Assembly (NCBI RefSeq): GCF_019823105.1
Contig: NZ_CP081958.1
Coordinates: forward strand, 2,666,001-2,730,000
From: Halobaculum magnesiiphilum
GTDB taxonomy: Archaea > Halobacteriota > Halobacteria > Halobacteriales > Haloferacaceae
Direction: 5' to 3'
DNA: 64,000 nt
Shown: one piece after another, positions 45,504 to 54,072 of the stretch
Position numbering within the stretch: the stretch's first letter is position 1
How the letters are laid out: each line of letters begins with the position of its first letter
Made by a program: the position numbers and the translations under genes
Notes under the pieces: model-generated
The model's database searches: none
What the model was told of the DNA's origin: nothing
The model's input: the letters and a program-made list of their open reading frames with translations, nothing else

Positions 45504-45989
45504 TCACGCGATGTACAGCCCGTAGTAACGGTACAGCCCGACGACGTACGCGAAACACCAGAACAGCACGTATCCGAACACGCCGATCCGGAGGCGACCG
45601 CGCCACGCGGCCATGTTCTCGTGGAGGTCGTTGAGGCTCGTGTCGGGGTCCTCGATCTCGTAGAGGTCCGCGCCGCGTTTCACCTGGAAGATGCGGACGA
45701 TGCCGGTTAGGCCGAACGCGAGCAGGGCGTACGCCTGGAGCCCGAGGAACGCGTGGATCGCGGCGGCACCGCCGAACTGGTCGAACAGCCGCGGCGCCAT
45801 CCAGAACGCGACGGGGACCGTGTTGAGCACCAGCCCCGGAACGATGACGCGGAGGTGGCGCATGAGCCGGTCCCAGGTGACGTGATCCTGGTCGCGTCCG
45901 ACCATGATCCACGCCCCGTAGAGGTAGAAGGGCAGGCTCGCCGTCACCATCGCCGCGGCCACCGTCGCCGTCGTCGCCTCCGAGACCAT
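45504..45989 (-). CDS. Haloarchaeal membrane protein of the cytochrome b cluster
   Basis: This product of about 161 residues has four hydrophobic helices and conserved polar residues at their edges (HVTWDRLMRHLRVI, HAFLGLQAYALLAF, FWCFAYVVGLYRYYGLYIA). It resembles a haloarchaeal family found beside the cytochrome b genes (DUF7321, from memory). The ATG at 45989 is preferred since GCTTAGGG lies about 28 bp upstream; the ATG at 46001 adds four residues. Several His residues could be heme or metal ligands, but this is not shown. Confidence 0.68.
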   Translation of the reverse strand: MVSEATTATVAAAMVTASLPFYLYGAWIMVGRDQDHVTWDRLMRHLRVIVPGLVLNTVPVAFWMAPRLFDQFGGAAAIHAFLGLQAYALLAFGLTGIVRIFQVKRGADLYEIEDPDTSLNDLHENMAAWRGRLRIGVFGYVLFWCFAYVVGLYRYYGLYIA

Positions 45990-46066
45990 CCGTCCGCCCA
46001 TCGGACCGGGGAACCCCTAAGCCCTCCGACGGCGGTCGGTCGGTCGCGTCGACGACGACCGAGTGC

Positions 46067-46975
46067 TTACTCGTCGCCTTCGCCGTCGTCGTTCCCGGTG
46101 CCGTCGTCTCCGCCGTCATCGTCGTCCCCGCTGCCGTCGTCCCCGGTACCGCCGCTTCCCTCGCCGCCGTCGGAACCGGCCCCCGACTGCACCGAGTCGA
46201 GCGACTGCCACTCGACCGTTCCGGCCTCCACGATCGCCGACGGCTGTAGCGCGGGGTCGGTAAGCGTCACGCGCGCGAGTCCGACCGGTCCCGCCCTCGG
46301 CTCCGGGAGCGCGGACGGGTCCTCGGTCTCGAAGGGGGCCTCCGGATCGTCCCCGACGACGACGCGCATCGCCATGCCGAACCCCTCGTGGGGCGAACAG
46401 AGGAGGTCGTACACGCCCGGCGTGTCGAAGCTGTGCAGCCACGTGTCGGGGACCGGCCCGTCCCCCCCGTCATCGTCGGTGTCGTCGTCGCCGCCGTCGT
46501 CACCCTCACCCGGGCCCATCGTCTCCGCGGGCGGATCGACCATGTCGCCCGGGATGGAAGACGGCGCCCAGCCGAGCAGCGGCGAGGAGAACGCCTCGAC
46601 CCCGATCGGCACGCGGCGGCGCATCCCGTACGCTGGATGGTACCCGACGACGTTGTGATCGGGGGTCGCGAAGACGAACCTGATCACGTCCCCCGGATCC
46701 ACGTGGAGCCCCGTCGGCTCGTAGTAGAAGTCCGCCGGTCGGTCGGGATTCGTCGGCGGACCGCCGATCACGGTTCGGACTTCGTGTACCGTACCGGCAC
46801 CTGACCCGTCGGGGACGGTACCCGGTTCCTCGTCGTCAGTTTGGGCTCGGACCCCGCTGTCGCCGGTCCGGGCGGCCGCGGTCCCTCCGGCAACCGACAG
46901 GCCCGCTCCGACGCCGAGCGCCTTCATCACGTCACGTCGCGACTGTCCGTGCGTTGGGTCGTTGCTGGTACCCAT
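46067..46975 (-). CDS. Halocyanin-type copper protein (Tat secreted)
   Basis: The 302-residue protein starts with a Tat signal (SRRDVMKALG) and a hydrophobic stretch, then a cupredoxin domain whose blue-copper ligands are His107 (PDHNVV), Cys193, His196 and Met201 (LLCSPHEGFGM). Halocyanins carry electrons at the outer face of the haloarchaeal membrane. Two low-complexity Gly/Asp insertions lie at about 155-175 and 270-302. It is divergent from the gene at 47262 and next to the cytochrome b genes, which suggests that it serves that complex. Confidence 0.85.
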   Translation of the reverse strand: MGTSNDPTHGQSRRDVMKALGVGAGLSVAGGTAAARTGDSGVRAQTDDEEPGTVPDGSGAGTVHEVRTVIGGPPTNPDRPADFYYEPTGLHVDPGDVIRFVFATPDHNVVGYHPAYGMRRRVPIGVEAFSSPLLGWAPSSIPGDMVDPPAETMGPGEGDDGGDDDTDDDGGDGPVPDTWLHSFDTPGVYDLLCSPHEGFGMAMRVVVGDDPEAPFETEDPSALPEPRAGPVGLARVTLTDPALQPSAIVEAGTVEWQSLDSVQSGAGSDGGEGSGGTGDDGSGDDDDGGDDGTGNDDGEGDE

Positions 46976-47230
46976 AGGAGTTCATCGACGGCCGACGGGT
47001 TCGTTACTCGCCGAGTGCGGTCCCGCAAGCCGACCCTGTCGACCGGCGGTCGCCCGAACTCGATCGCTCGTCGATCCGGCGCCTCGGCGGGCTGGTTCGT
47101 CACCCGGACCGGACGCGACCGGTTCCGGTTTCAAGCTGTCACGAAACGAGAACATACCCGGATCACGTTCGGGTACGGTCGACCAACGTGTCGCCGTCGA
47201 GGCCGGCCCGCGCCGTCGAACGTCGCGGCG

Positions 47231-47238
47231 CTTATGCG
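47231..47238 (+). promoter_or_regulatory. Promoter core of the 47262 gene
   Basis: CTTATGCG lies 24-31 bp before the ATG. A near-identical GTTTATGCG (48222-48230) precedes the halocyanin gene at 48257. Confidence 0.55.
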
Positions 47239-47261
47239 CCTACGGCCCGGACGTGGAGGGG

Positions 47262-48179
47262 ATGACCGACGCCGCGGACGAGCCCGAGCGTGCCCGCGCT
47301 GTCGACACCGGTTCGGTCGAGGACGCGTCCGACGACTCGATCGAGGCGCTGCGGGCCGAAGTCGAGGAGAAGTACGACTTCGACGACTTCGGCCCGGCGG
47401 ACATGGCGGAGATGACCGAGGCCGAGTGGGACGCGGCGTTCGACCCGGACGCGTGGATCACCGGTCGCGACTTGCTCGACCGTGTCGAGCGGGACCTCCG
47501 AAGCCAGATCGCGTCCCGGGAGGTGTTCGCGGTGCTCGACCGCCGGAACGACCCCCCGTCAGTCGTCGCGTACTCCGACGAGGGCTGGGCCGTCGTCTAC
47601 GATGACGGGAGCGTCGAGGGGGAGGGGACCGTCCTCAGGGACGTGAAGCCGACCGTGGCGCTGTGCTCGATGGACTCCTACGAGGTCCGAGACCCGCCCG
47701 AGGAGTACGAGCTCCCGACGCCCGAGGAGGTCGAGTCCGGGACCGGCGAGTTCGGGAACCTGATGATCCAGGTGGTCGCGGCGATGCAGATCCTCGGCGG
47801 GTTGGGGCTGTTCGTCGCGTGGCTGTTCCTGGGCGTCGAGACGATCGTCGCGCCCGTCATGGGCGGGTTCTTCCTCGTCGTGGGGGTGCTGTTGTTCGGG
47901 CTGGTCGCGAACGCCAGGCTGTCGGACCGGTTCCGCGCCGAGGAGTACCGCGACCGGCTCCGGGCGGCCGGCATCACCGATCCCGGCGACGACGCGGAGT
48001 TCGTCCCGTTCGAGGAGGTCGCCGAGGAGGCGCTGGCGGCCGCCCGGGGAGAGGGGCCGGATCCGCCCGAGACGACCGTGTCGCCCTCGGGCGACACGGA
48101 GGGGTCGGCCGACGCGGCCGCGGGGGCGACCGGACCCGACGCACGGACCGGGGCGACCGGCGACGAAACCGACGGATAG
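47262..48179 (+). CDS. Haloarchaeal membrane protein of the cytochrome b cluster
   Basis: The product of about 305 residues has a soluble acidic N-terminal region (about 1-155), with WDAAFDPDAWITGRDLLDRVERDL, then two membrane helices (about 168-188 and 193-213), and a polar C-terminus. It resembles a haloarchaeal family linked to cytochrome b genes (DUF7319, from memory). CTTATGCG 24-31 bp before the ATG supports the start; the open frame upstream is noncoding. Function unknown, perhaps an accessory subunit. Confidence 0.7.
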   Translation: MTDAADEPERARAVDTGSVEDASDDSIEALRAEVEEKYDFDDFGPADMAEMTEAEWDAAFDPDAWITGRDLLDRVERDLRSQIASREVFAVLDRRNDPPSVVAYSDEGWAVVYDDGSVEGEGTVLRDVKPTVALCSMDSYEVRDPPEEYELPTPEEVESGTGEFGNLMIQVVAAMQILGGLGLFVAWLFLGVETIVAPVMGGFFLVVGVLLFGLVANARLSDRFRAEEYRDRLRAAGITDPGDDAEFVPFEEVAEEALAAARGEGPDPPETTVSPSGDTEGSADAAAGATGPDARTGATGDETDG

Positions 48180-48220
48180 CGGGCCGTTGTCCCGGCAACA
48201 CGCCGGCCGAGAGGTCGGTG

Positions 48221-48230
48221 GGTTTATGCG
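48221..48230 (+). promoter_or_regulatory. Promoter core of the membrane-anchored halocyanin gene
   Basis: GGTTTATGCG lies 27-36 bp before the ATG at 48257 and nearly repeats the element at 47231-47238. Confidence 0.55.
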
Positions 48231-48256
48231 CGCCCAACCCCGACCCTGAAACACCC

Positions 48257-48883
48257 ATGAAGAGGCGGGACTTTATGCGACAGGCCGGCGGTGCGACGGC
48301 CGCCATCGGGGCGGGCGCGACCGCGACGGCCGGCACCGCCGCGGCCCAGGAGGGCGGCGGCGGCCAACGGCCCGACTTCGGCGGCTACACCGACGGTGCC
48401 AAGGGCGGCACGTATCAGGACGCCCGCGGCAGCTCCGAGGTGACCGTCGAAGTCGGCGGCGGCGGGGGCCTCGCGTTCCTGCCGACCGAGCTGTGGATCG
48501 ACACCGGAACGACCGTCACGTTCGAGTGGGTCTCAGGCGGTCACAACGTGCTGTTCGATGACAATCCCGGCGACGTCTCCGGCCACGAACCTCTGGAGGA
48601 CGAGGGGTTCACGTTCGAGGTGACGTTCGAGTCGGGCGGGATCTACACGTACTACTGTGACCCCCACCGGTCGCTCGGGATGCTCGGCGGGATCGCCGTC
48701 GGCGAGGACGTGCCGACGGTGTCGACGGGGGGCGGCGGCCGGAAGGAACTGCACGACCTCGGGGTCGCCATCCAGGCCCACTGGGTCGGCGCGGCCACCA
48801 TCCTCGGCATCATCATGAGCGTGATCTTCACGTTCTACCTGGTGAAGTACGGCGAGTCCGCACACACGGGGACCGGGAGGTGA
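48257..48883 (+). CDS. Membrane-anchored halocyanin (cupredoxin) of the cytochrome b operon
   Basis: The 208-residue protein has a Tat signal (KRRDFMRQAGG), a cupredoxin domain with ligands His96 (SGGHNVLF), Cys134, His137 and Met142 (YYCDPHRSLGML), and a C-terminal membrane helix (about 168-192). No Rieske motif is present in it. It lies 7 bp before the small membrane gene at 48890 and leads the cytochrome b genes, so it is probably a subunit taking electrons from the b-type complex. Confidence 0.87.
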   Translation: MKRRDFMRQAGGATAAIGAGATATAGTAAAQEGGGGQRPDFGGYTDGAKGGTYQDARGSSEVTVEVGGGGGLAFLPTELWIDTGTTVTFEWVSGGHNVLFDDNPGDVSGHEPLEDEGFTFEVTFESGGIYTYYCDPHRSLGMLGGIAVGEDVPTVSTGGGGRKELHDLGVAIQAHWVGAATILGIIMSVIFTFYLVKYGESAHTGTGR

Positions 48884-48889
48884 CCTGAG

Positions 48890-49276
48890 ATGTCCAGTAC
48901 CGGATCGACCTACGGCGACATCCACCGCTACGAACCGGCCCGCGAGAGCACGGCCGCGGCCATCGCGATCGTCCTGCTGACGGTCGTGGAGGTCGTGTTC
49001 GTGTTCATGTTCACCTACGGCCTCGTCAACGGCTGGGGCCTCTCGGACACGGGGAACATGTTCCTCGGCGGCATCCTCGCGGTGATCTTCATCGACCTCG
49101 CGTTCATTCTGGCGCTGTACCGCAAGGAGTTCCTCCCGGACGTCGTGATCGTCAAGAAGCGGCGTCGCAAGTGGGAGGACCTCTACATCCGCGAGGAGGA
49201 CGTCGACGGCGAGACCCTCGGAACCGACGCCTGGGAGCAGGTGAAACGCGCCGTCTACCCCTACTACAAACGGTGA
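48890..49276 (+). CDS. Small membrane subunit in the cytochrome b operon
   Basis: The 128-residue protein has two hydrophobic helices (about 22-48 and 55-78) and a basic cytoplasmic C-terminal region with KKRRRKWEDLYIREEDV. It resembles a family recalled as DUF7318. It sits between the anchored halocyanin and cytochrome b with 4-7 bp gaps, so it is a likely subunit of the complex. No cofactor motif is seen. Confidence 0.7.
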   Translation: MSSTGSTYGDIHRYEPARESTAAAIAIVLLTVVEVVFVFMFTYGLVNGWGLSDTGNMFLGGILAVIFIDLAFILALYRKEFLPDVVIVKKRRRKWEDLYIREEDVDGETLGTDAWEQVKRAVYPYYKR

Positions 49277-49280
49277 GACG

Positions 49281-50087
49281 ATGAGTCTGGAAAAGAAAGA
49301 CGAGTACGACCACGAGAACTGGCTCGAGAGCAAGGACCTCACGCCGGTGGAGGCGACGTTCCTCACCGCGCTCATCTGGGTCGACAAGCGCCTCCGCATC
49401 GTGGATTACCTCGAACTGCTGGAGTCGCTGTACTACCGGTCGAACCTCCAGATGCCGAAGTCGCACACGGAGCAGTACGACCTGGACAACAAGTTCTGGT
49501 ACTGGTACGCGCTGTACACGCTGGGCTTCTTCAGCACCCTCGCGTACGTCGTGGCGGCCATCTCCGGGGCTTTACTGGGATTCTACTACGTTCCGGCGGT
49601 CGGCTCTGCGGGCCCGGGAGAGGCGTCGATCGCCTACAGTCAGATCGCGTTCATCATGCGCGACCTCCAGTTCGGCTTCATGCTGCGCTCCATCCACCGG
49701 TGGTCGGCGCAGGTGATGACCGCCGCGGTGTTCCTCCACATGCTGCGCGTCTACTTCACCGGCGCGTACAAGGAGCCGCGCGAGCTGAACTGGCTGCTCG
49801 GCATCGTGCTCATCTCGCTGACGATGGTGTTCGGCTACACCGGATACCTCCTGCCGTGGGACCAGTTGGCCTTCTGGGCCGGCCAGATCGGCGTCGAGAT
49901 GGCGCTGTCGATCCCGCTCATCGGCGAGTGGGTCGCCCAGCTGATGTTCGGCGGCTTCTCGCTGAGCCAGGCGACGCTGATGCGTATGTACATCATCCAC
50001 GTGTTCCTGCTCCCGTTCGTGGTGACCGCCCTCATCGCGATCCACATCGGCATCGTGTGGGTGCAGGGCATCGCGGAGCCGCACTAA
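49281..50087 (+). CDS. Cytochrome b, b6-type N-terminal subunit
   Basis: The 268-residue protein has the four-helix cytochrome b core. Heme ligands are His139 and His153 in helix B (SIHRWSAQVMTAAVFLH) and His240 and His255 in helix D (YIIHVFLLPFVVTALIAIH). The 15-residue spacing between the second pair is the b6 pattern rather than the 14-residue spacing of cytochrome bc1. It forms, with the next gene, a split quinol-oxidising complex. It lies 4 bp behind the small subunit gene and 4 bp before the next. Confidence 0.92.
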   Translation: MSLEKKDEYDHENWLESKDLTPVEATFLTALIWVDKRLRIVDYLELLESLYYRSNLQMPKSHTEQYDLDNKFWYWYALYTLGFFSTLAYVVAAISGALLGFYYVPAVGSAGPGEASIAYSQIAFIMRDLQFGFMLRSIHRWSAQVMTAAVFLHMLRVYFTGAYKEPRELNWLLGIVLISLTMVFGYTGYLLPWDQLAFWAGQIGVEMALSIPLIGEWVAQLMFGGFSLSQATLMRMYIIHVFLLPFVVTALIAIHIGIVWVQGIAEPH

Positions 50088-50091
50088 GACA

Positions 50092-50868
50092 ATGAGCGAC
50101 GAACCCACCACCAACACGGACGACGAACCGCGGACGGACGGCGGCGGCACCGGCATCGTCGCGCCGGACGACGAGACCCCGACGTGGCGCGAGCGCAAGG
50201 AGCGCACCGAGGGGCTCTCCCGGCTGACGTACGAGTACTTCGAGCGCGCGCGCAGCGAGGACGAGTCGCTTCGCCGCGAGTCGGACTACGTCGAGCGCGA
50301 CGTGCTCGCGTTCCCGACGTGGCCCCACGAGACGGTGCGCAACCTCGCGCTCACCAGCTTCTTCGTCGGGATGATCATCTTCCTGTCGGCGACGCTGCCG
50401 CCCCACATCGGCAGCCCCGCGAACCCGAACTCGACGCCGGCGATCATCCTGCCCGACTGGTACCTCTACTGGTCGTTCGGCCTGCTCAAGCTCGGCCCGC
50501 TCAACCCCGAGCTCGCCATCCTCGGCGGCCAGAAGCTGATGGCCGACCGGACGTACGGCGTGCTCGCGAACGGCATCGTCGTCGGCGCCATCGCGATCGT
50601 CCCCTTCATCAACAAGGGCTCGGCCCGGCGCCCCGTCGAGCAGCCGTTCTGGGCGGCCGTCGGTATGTTCGGCGTGACGCTGGCGTTCACGCTGTCGATG
50701 CTGTCGGTGAAGAACCTCATGCCGATGAACGTCGACCTGCTGTTCGACCTGACGTTCCTCCTCCCGCCGATCGTCGGGGTCATCACCTACGCGGTGTTGA
50801 AGACGATGCGCGAGGGGTACATGTACGACCTGAACCGCCGGTACTACCGGCTGCGCCCCCCGAAGTAG
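50092..50868 (+). CDS. Cytochrome b C-terminal (subunit IV-like) protein
   Basis: The 258-residue protein has a polar N-terminus and three or four membrane helices. It corresponds to subunit IV of the b6f complex. The quinol-site motif reads PDWY (Pro121-Tyr124, ILPDWYLYWSFGLLKL), where most members have PEWY. It is translationally close to the preceding cytochrome b gene (4 bp). Confidence 0.87.
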   Translation: MSDEPTTNTDDEPRTDGGGTGIVAPDDETPTWRERKERTEGLSRLTYEYFERARSEDESLRRESDYVERDVLAFPTWPHETVRNLALTSFFVGMIIFLSATLPPHIGSPANPNSTPAIILPDWYLYWSFGLLKLGPLNPELAILGGQKLMADRTYGVLANGIVVGAIAIVPFINKGSARRPVEQPFWAAVGMFGVTLAFTLSMLSVKNLMPMNVDLLFDLTFLLPPIVGVITYAVLKTMREGYMYDLNRRYYRLRPPK

Positions 50869-51061
50869 GCGCCCTCGGTCGCGCCGGTCCGGACGCTTCG
50901 GTTCGCTCCTCGTCTTCTCGCCGGTCCCGCCGCTTCCGCCGCTATCGTCCCCGACCTCCTCGCGAGTGTCGCCGCGGGCGCCGACCCGGAACGGTTCTAC
51001 ACGGTCGCCCACGGCGACCGATGCCGCAGGACATAGTACCGTCGAGCCCCTCCCGCGAGGT

Positions 51062-51520
51062 ATGAGCGATACGTCCCGCGAGGGGGATGCCGCGGCCGAC
51101 GACGGCCCGCCGGGGACGACGGCGAGCGCCGACGGCGCGACCGCGGGTGGGGACGCGTCAGAGCCCGACGGGCCGGCCGCGAGCGGCGAGGGCCGCGCCC
51201 GCGACGTGGTCGTGCCGATCGCGGTGTACAAGCGGGTGACGGCGTACTCGACGCTGGCGGCGGTGGTGACGGTCGTGCTCGGGTTCGTCATGCTCGATGC
51301 GGCGACGCTGAACGTGTCGCTGACGCGGCAGCTCGTGGTGGGCGTGTTCGGCGCCGTCGGGGTCGTTCCCTCGGAGACGCTCCTGACCGCGCTGTTCTCG
51401 CTCGCGGGCCTGGGCCTCATCGCGTTCGGCGCCGGCGTGTACGTGTTGGGATCGCGGTTTCGGGCGCCGGGGATGACCGGCGAGAACGGAAACTCTCAAG
51501 ACGACGACCCCGAAGTATAG
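51062..51520 (+). CDS. Membrane protein downstream of the cytochrome b operon
   Basis: The 152-residue protein has a polar, Gly/Asp-rich N-terminus (about 1-45), then two membrane helices (about 58-80 and 97-128) around the sequence VYKRVTAYSTLAAVVTVVLGF. It resembles a family recalled as DUF7315 from these haloarchaeal clusters. The ATG at 51062 is 190 bp behind the subunit IV-like gene, so an internal promoter is possible. It is followed 4 bp later by the 87-residue gene. Confidence 0.68.
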   Translation: MSDTSREGDAAADDGPPGTTASADGATAGGDASEPDGPAASGEGRARDVVVPIAVYKRVTAYSTLAAVVTVVLGFVMLDAATLNVSLTRQLVVGVFGAVGVVPSETLLTALFSLAGLGLIAFGAGVYVLGSRFRAPGMTGENGNSQDDDPEV

Positions 51521-51524
51521 GACA

Positions 51525-51788
51525 ATGGCAGACGAGTTCATCAAGGGCCTCGGGCTGTTCTGCGGCGCGGGCCTCGCGTGGATGGTGCTCGCGGGCTGGT
51601 ACCGGACGCCCTCGTTCGAGAGCCCCCGGCAGCTGATCGCGGCACCGCCGGAGCCGAACACCGTCTTCGACGCGATCGGCATCTTCCTCAACGACGTGTT
51701 CTTCTGGACGGCGATCATCGGCGCGCTGACGTTCTGGGTGGTGATCCCGGCGATCAACCAGTTCCGCGGCTCGGCGTCGGGCGCGTAA
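51525..51788 (+). CDS. Small membrane protein of the cytochrome b cluster
   Basis: The 87-residue protein has two membrane helices (about 7-26 and 50-72) and a conserved-looking PPEPNTVFDAIGIFLNDVFFW in between. It resembles a family recalled as DUF7314. It follows the preceding gene by 4 bp and probably is a subunit or assembly factor of the cytochrome b complex. Confidence 0.68.
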   Translation: MADEFIKGLGLFCGAGLAWMVLAGWYRTPSFESPRQLIAAPPEPNTVFDAIGIFLNDVFFWTAIIGALTFWVVIPAINQFRGSASGA

Positions 51789-51888
51789 CGGGCTCGTCGC
51801 CGGCGACGGCTCCCCCGCCGATTTCGACTCATCGTCCCCGCCGGTCCACGGCGGAGCGCTTTTCATCGCCCGCAGTCCCACTCCCGGT

Positions 51889-52854
51889 ATGGATCGCAGG
51901 GCGACCGTCCGCCGCGTCGGCGTGGTCATTCTCGGCGTCAACCTGGCGTTGGCGGTCGCGAAGGCGCTCGTCTGGCAGGCGACCGGGAGCCTGGCCGTCG
52001 GGTCGGAGGCGGTGAACTCCGTCGCGGACGTCGCCTACTCGGCGGTCGTGGTCGCCGGACTGTATCTCACCACGCAGCCGCCGGACTTCGAGCACCCCCA
52101 CGGCCACGAGCGCATCGAGCCGTTCGTCTCGCTGTTCGTCGCCGCGGGGGTGTTCGTCGCCGGGATCGGCGTCGCCTACTCCGGGGCCACGGCGCTGTTG
52201 TCGGCGGGGCCTCCGCGGACGATCACCGGCGGTCCCCTCGCGGTGGGGGTGCTCGTCGCCACCGGCGCGGTGAAGCTCCTCCTGTACCGCTACTGCCTGC
52301 GCGTCGGTCGCCGGCGGGACTCGCCGGCGCTGGTGGCGACCGCGCTGGACAACCGCAACGACACGCTCACCGCGGCGGCGGCGCTGGTCGGCGTGCTCGG
52401 GGTCGCCGCCGGCTATCCCGCCCTCGACGCGCTGGCGGCCGTGGCCGTCTCCGTCGGTATTCTCTACACGGGCTATGAGATCGTCCGCGACAACGTCGGC
52501 TACCTCGTGGGCGCGGCGCCGCCGGAGGACCTCCGCGGGGAGATCCTCGACCGGGCGCTCTCACATCCCGAGGTTCGTGGCGCCCACGACGTGGTCGCCC
52601 ACTACGTCGGCCCCGAGGTCGACGTGAGCCTTCACATCGAGGTGGAGGGCGAGCGGTCGCTGTTCGAGGCCCACGACATCGAGACCGAGGTGGTCGAGTC
52701 GATCCGCGCGCTCCCGGCCGTCGACGACGTGTTCGTCCACGTCGACCCGAAGGAACTGGGCGAGTGGAAGGAGGCCGACGACGCGCGCATCGCCGCCGAG
52801 GAGGCCGACGGGACCGAGGCGGACGTTCCTCCCCCGGACGCCGCCGATCAGTAG
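51889..52854 (+). CDS. Cation diffusion facilitator transporter
   Basis: The 321-residue protein has about six membrane helices and a C-terminal cytoplasmic domain (about 215-300), the CDF layout. The usual metal-site His/Asp pair in helix 2 reads E-x3-N in VGSEAVNSVADV and the helix 5 pair reads N-R-N-D in DNRNDTLTA, instead of DxxxD and HxxxD, so metal preference is not clear. The loop HPHGHERIEPF at about 66-76 has three histidines. It exports divalent cations in related proteins. Possible promoter CTTTTCATC at about 51860. Confidence 0.82.
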   Translation: MDRRATVRRVGVVILGVNLALAVAKALVWQATGSLAVGSEAVNSVADVAYSAVVVAGLYLTTQPPDFEHPHGHERIEPFVSLFVAAGVFVAGIGVAYSGATALLSAGPPRTITGGPLAVGVLVATGAVKLLLYRYCLRVGRRRDSPALVATALDNRNDTLTAAAALVGVLGVAAGYPALDALAAVAVSVGILYTGYEIVRDNVGYLVGAAPPEDLRGEILDRALSHPEVRGAHDVVAHYVGPEVDVSLHIEVEGERSLFEAHDIETEVVESIRALPAVDDVFVHVDPKELGEWKEADDARIAAEEADGTEADVPPPDAADQ

Positions 52855-53309
52855 AAGTTCACCCGGCGGTCGTCGTCCCCCGACAGCGACACCGACGGCT
52901 CCGCCCGGTCGACGGTCGCCTCGCCCGACGCGCCCGTCTCGATGCGGGCGGCCGCGCGGCCCGCCGCACGGAGCGCGGCCTCCAACTCCGCCCGTCCGTC
53001 GCCGGTCGTCGGGACGCCGGCGACGACGGTCCGCCGGCCGGCGACGCGGTCGCGCTCGTGGACTGCCAGCGCCTCACCCTCGCCGGCGCCGGCGTCGGTG
53101 ATCACGAGGTCGCGGGGGTAGTCGCCGTGGCCGAGCGTGACGCCGTCGGCCGGGAGGCGGTCCTCGAACTGCACCACCTCGGTGCCGACCCGCCACCCCG
53201 CGGGGACGAGCGCGTCGACCGGAAGCTCGTGGAGCGTGTCCCGAAGCGTGTGCTCGGTGCGGGTCGCGCTCAGGTCGCCCGCGCGGTCGCCGCCGCGAGG
53301 CCGGGTCAT
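52848..53309 (-). CDS. Haloarchaeal protein of unknown function
   Basis: The 153-residue protein is Arg/Ala/Asp-rich with beta-like stretches (DALVPAGWRVGTEVVQFED, VTLGHGDYPRDLVITDAG). I recognise no family. Its end overlaps the CDF gene end by 7 bp in the opposite direction. ATTGATAGC lies about 27 bp before the ATG at 53309, supporting this start over the GTG at 53423. Function not known. Confidence 0.62.
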   Translation of the reverse strand: MTRPRGGDRAGDLSATRTEHTLRDTLHELPVDALVPAGWRVGTEVVQFEDRLPADGVTLGHGDYPRDLVITDAGAGEGEALAVHERDRVAGRRTVVAGVPTTGDGRAELEAALRAAGRAAARIETGASGEATVDRAEPSVSLSGDDDRRVNFY

Positions 53310-53419
53310 AGCTGTCAGTACGTTGCCGTCCGCTATCAATCCGACGGCCCCGATGGCGCGCTCACGACGAGGCGAGAGCGTTCCCCGGTCCCCCCGAGGG
53401 CCCCGTCCGCCGCCCGCGG

Positions 53420-53995
53420 TCACTCTCCGGCGAGCGTGAGCCGGATGTGGCCGAGCATGGGGATCCTAACGCGCGCCTCCGACCGGATCCGGTCGCGGGT
53501 GACGATGGGGGAGTTCCCGTTCACCTGGTCGTAGCGCGCGTTCGCGTCGCCCTTCGTGATGAACCCCGACCGGGGCGCCGGGCAGTCGGTGAGATCCGCA
53601 CACGAGTCGACGCCCGGCGGGAGGTACTCGGGGTTCGCCTCGTCGTACCAGTTCTCGCCCGCCTCGACGTGGAAGTGCGCCCGGTGGATGATCGGCGTCC
53701 CCGGCAGCGCGGGCGAGGAGAACACGATCACGTCGCCGCGCGCGCCGAAGGTCCGGTGCTCGGCCGGCGCCTCGTGTGCGGTTCGGACACCGGCGACGCC
53801 GTCGTCGCCGAAGCGCGTGGGATCGGAGACGACGATCAGGTCGCCGCGTTCCATGTGCGGCTCCATGCTGCCGGACTCGACGGCGACCATCGGCGGCCAC
53901 ACGCCCACGACGGCGAACAGCAGCGCCGCGACGAGAGCCACCCCGAGCGCAGTGCTCGCGGCGTCGCGGGCGGCCTGTCGGAGGGCGCGGATCAC
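53420..53995 (-). CDS. sec11: Archaeal type I signal peptidase
   Basis: The 191-residue protein is anchored by a helix at about 16-33 and has the S26B catalytic residues Ser43 (ESGSMEP), His104 (IIHRAHF) and Asp150 (TKGDANARYD). It removes signal peptides from secreted proteins. The ATG at 53995 keeps the N-terminal helix. It converges on the preceding gene. Confidence 0.92.
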   Translation of the reverse strand: MIRALRQAARDAASTALGVALVAALLFAVVGVWPPMVAVESGSMEPHMERGDLIVVSDPTRFGDDGVAGVRTAHEAPAEHRTFGARGDVIVFSSPALPGTPIIHRAHFHVEAGENWYDEANPEYLPPGVDSCADLTDCPAPRSGFITKGDANARYDQVNGNSPIVTRDRIRSEARVRIPMLGHIRLTLAGE

Positions 53996-54072
53996 GACGG
54001 AACCTGCGGTCGAGAGAGAATCAGTCTTCGGGTCCGGATCCCGGTTCCAACTCGGCCCGTCGTCAGCACCGG

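Noticed and set aside
47152-47176. Weak inverted repeat TACCCG...CGGGTA before the 47262 gene.
   Set aside because: Six-base arms are too short for confidence in such a GC-rich sequence.
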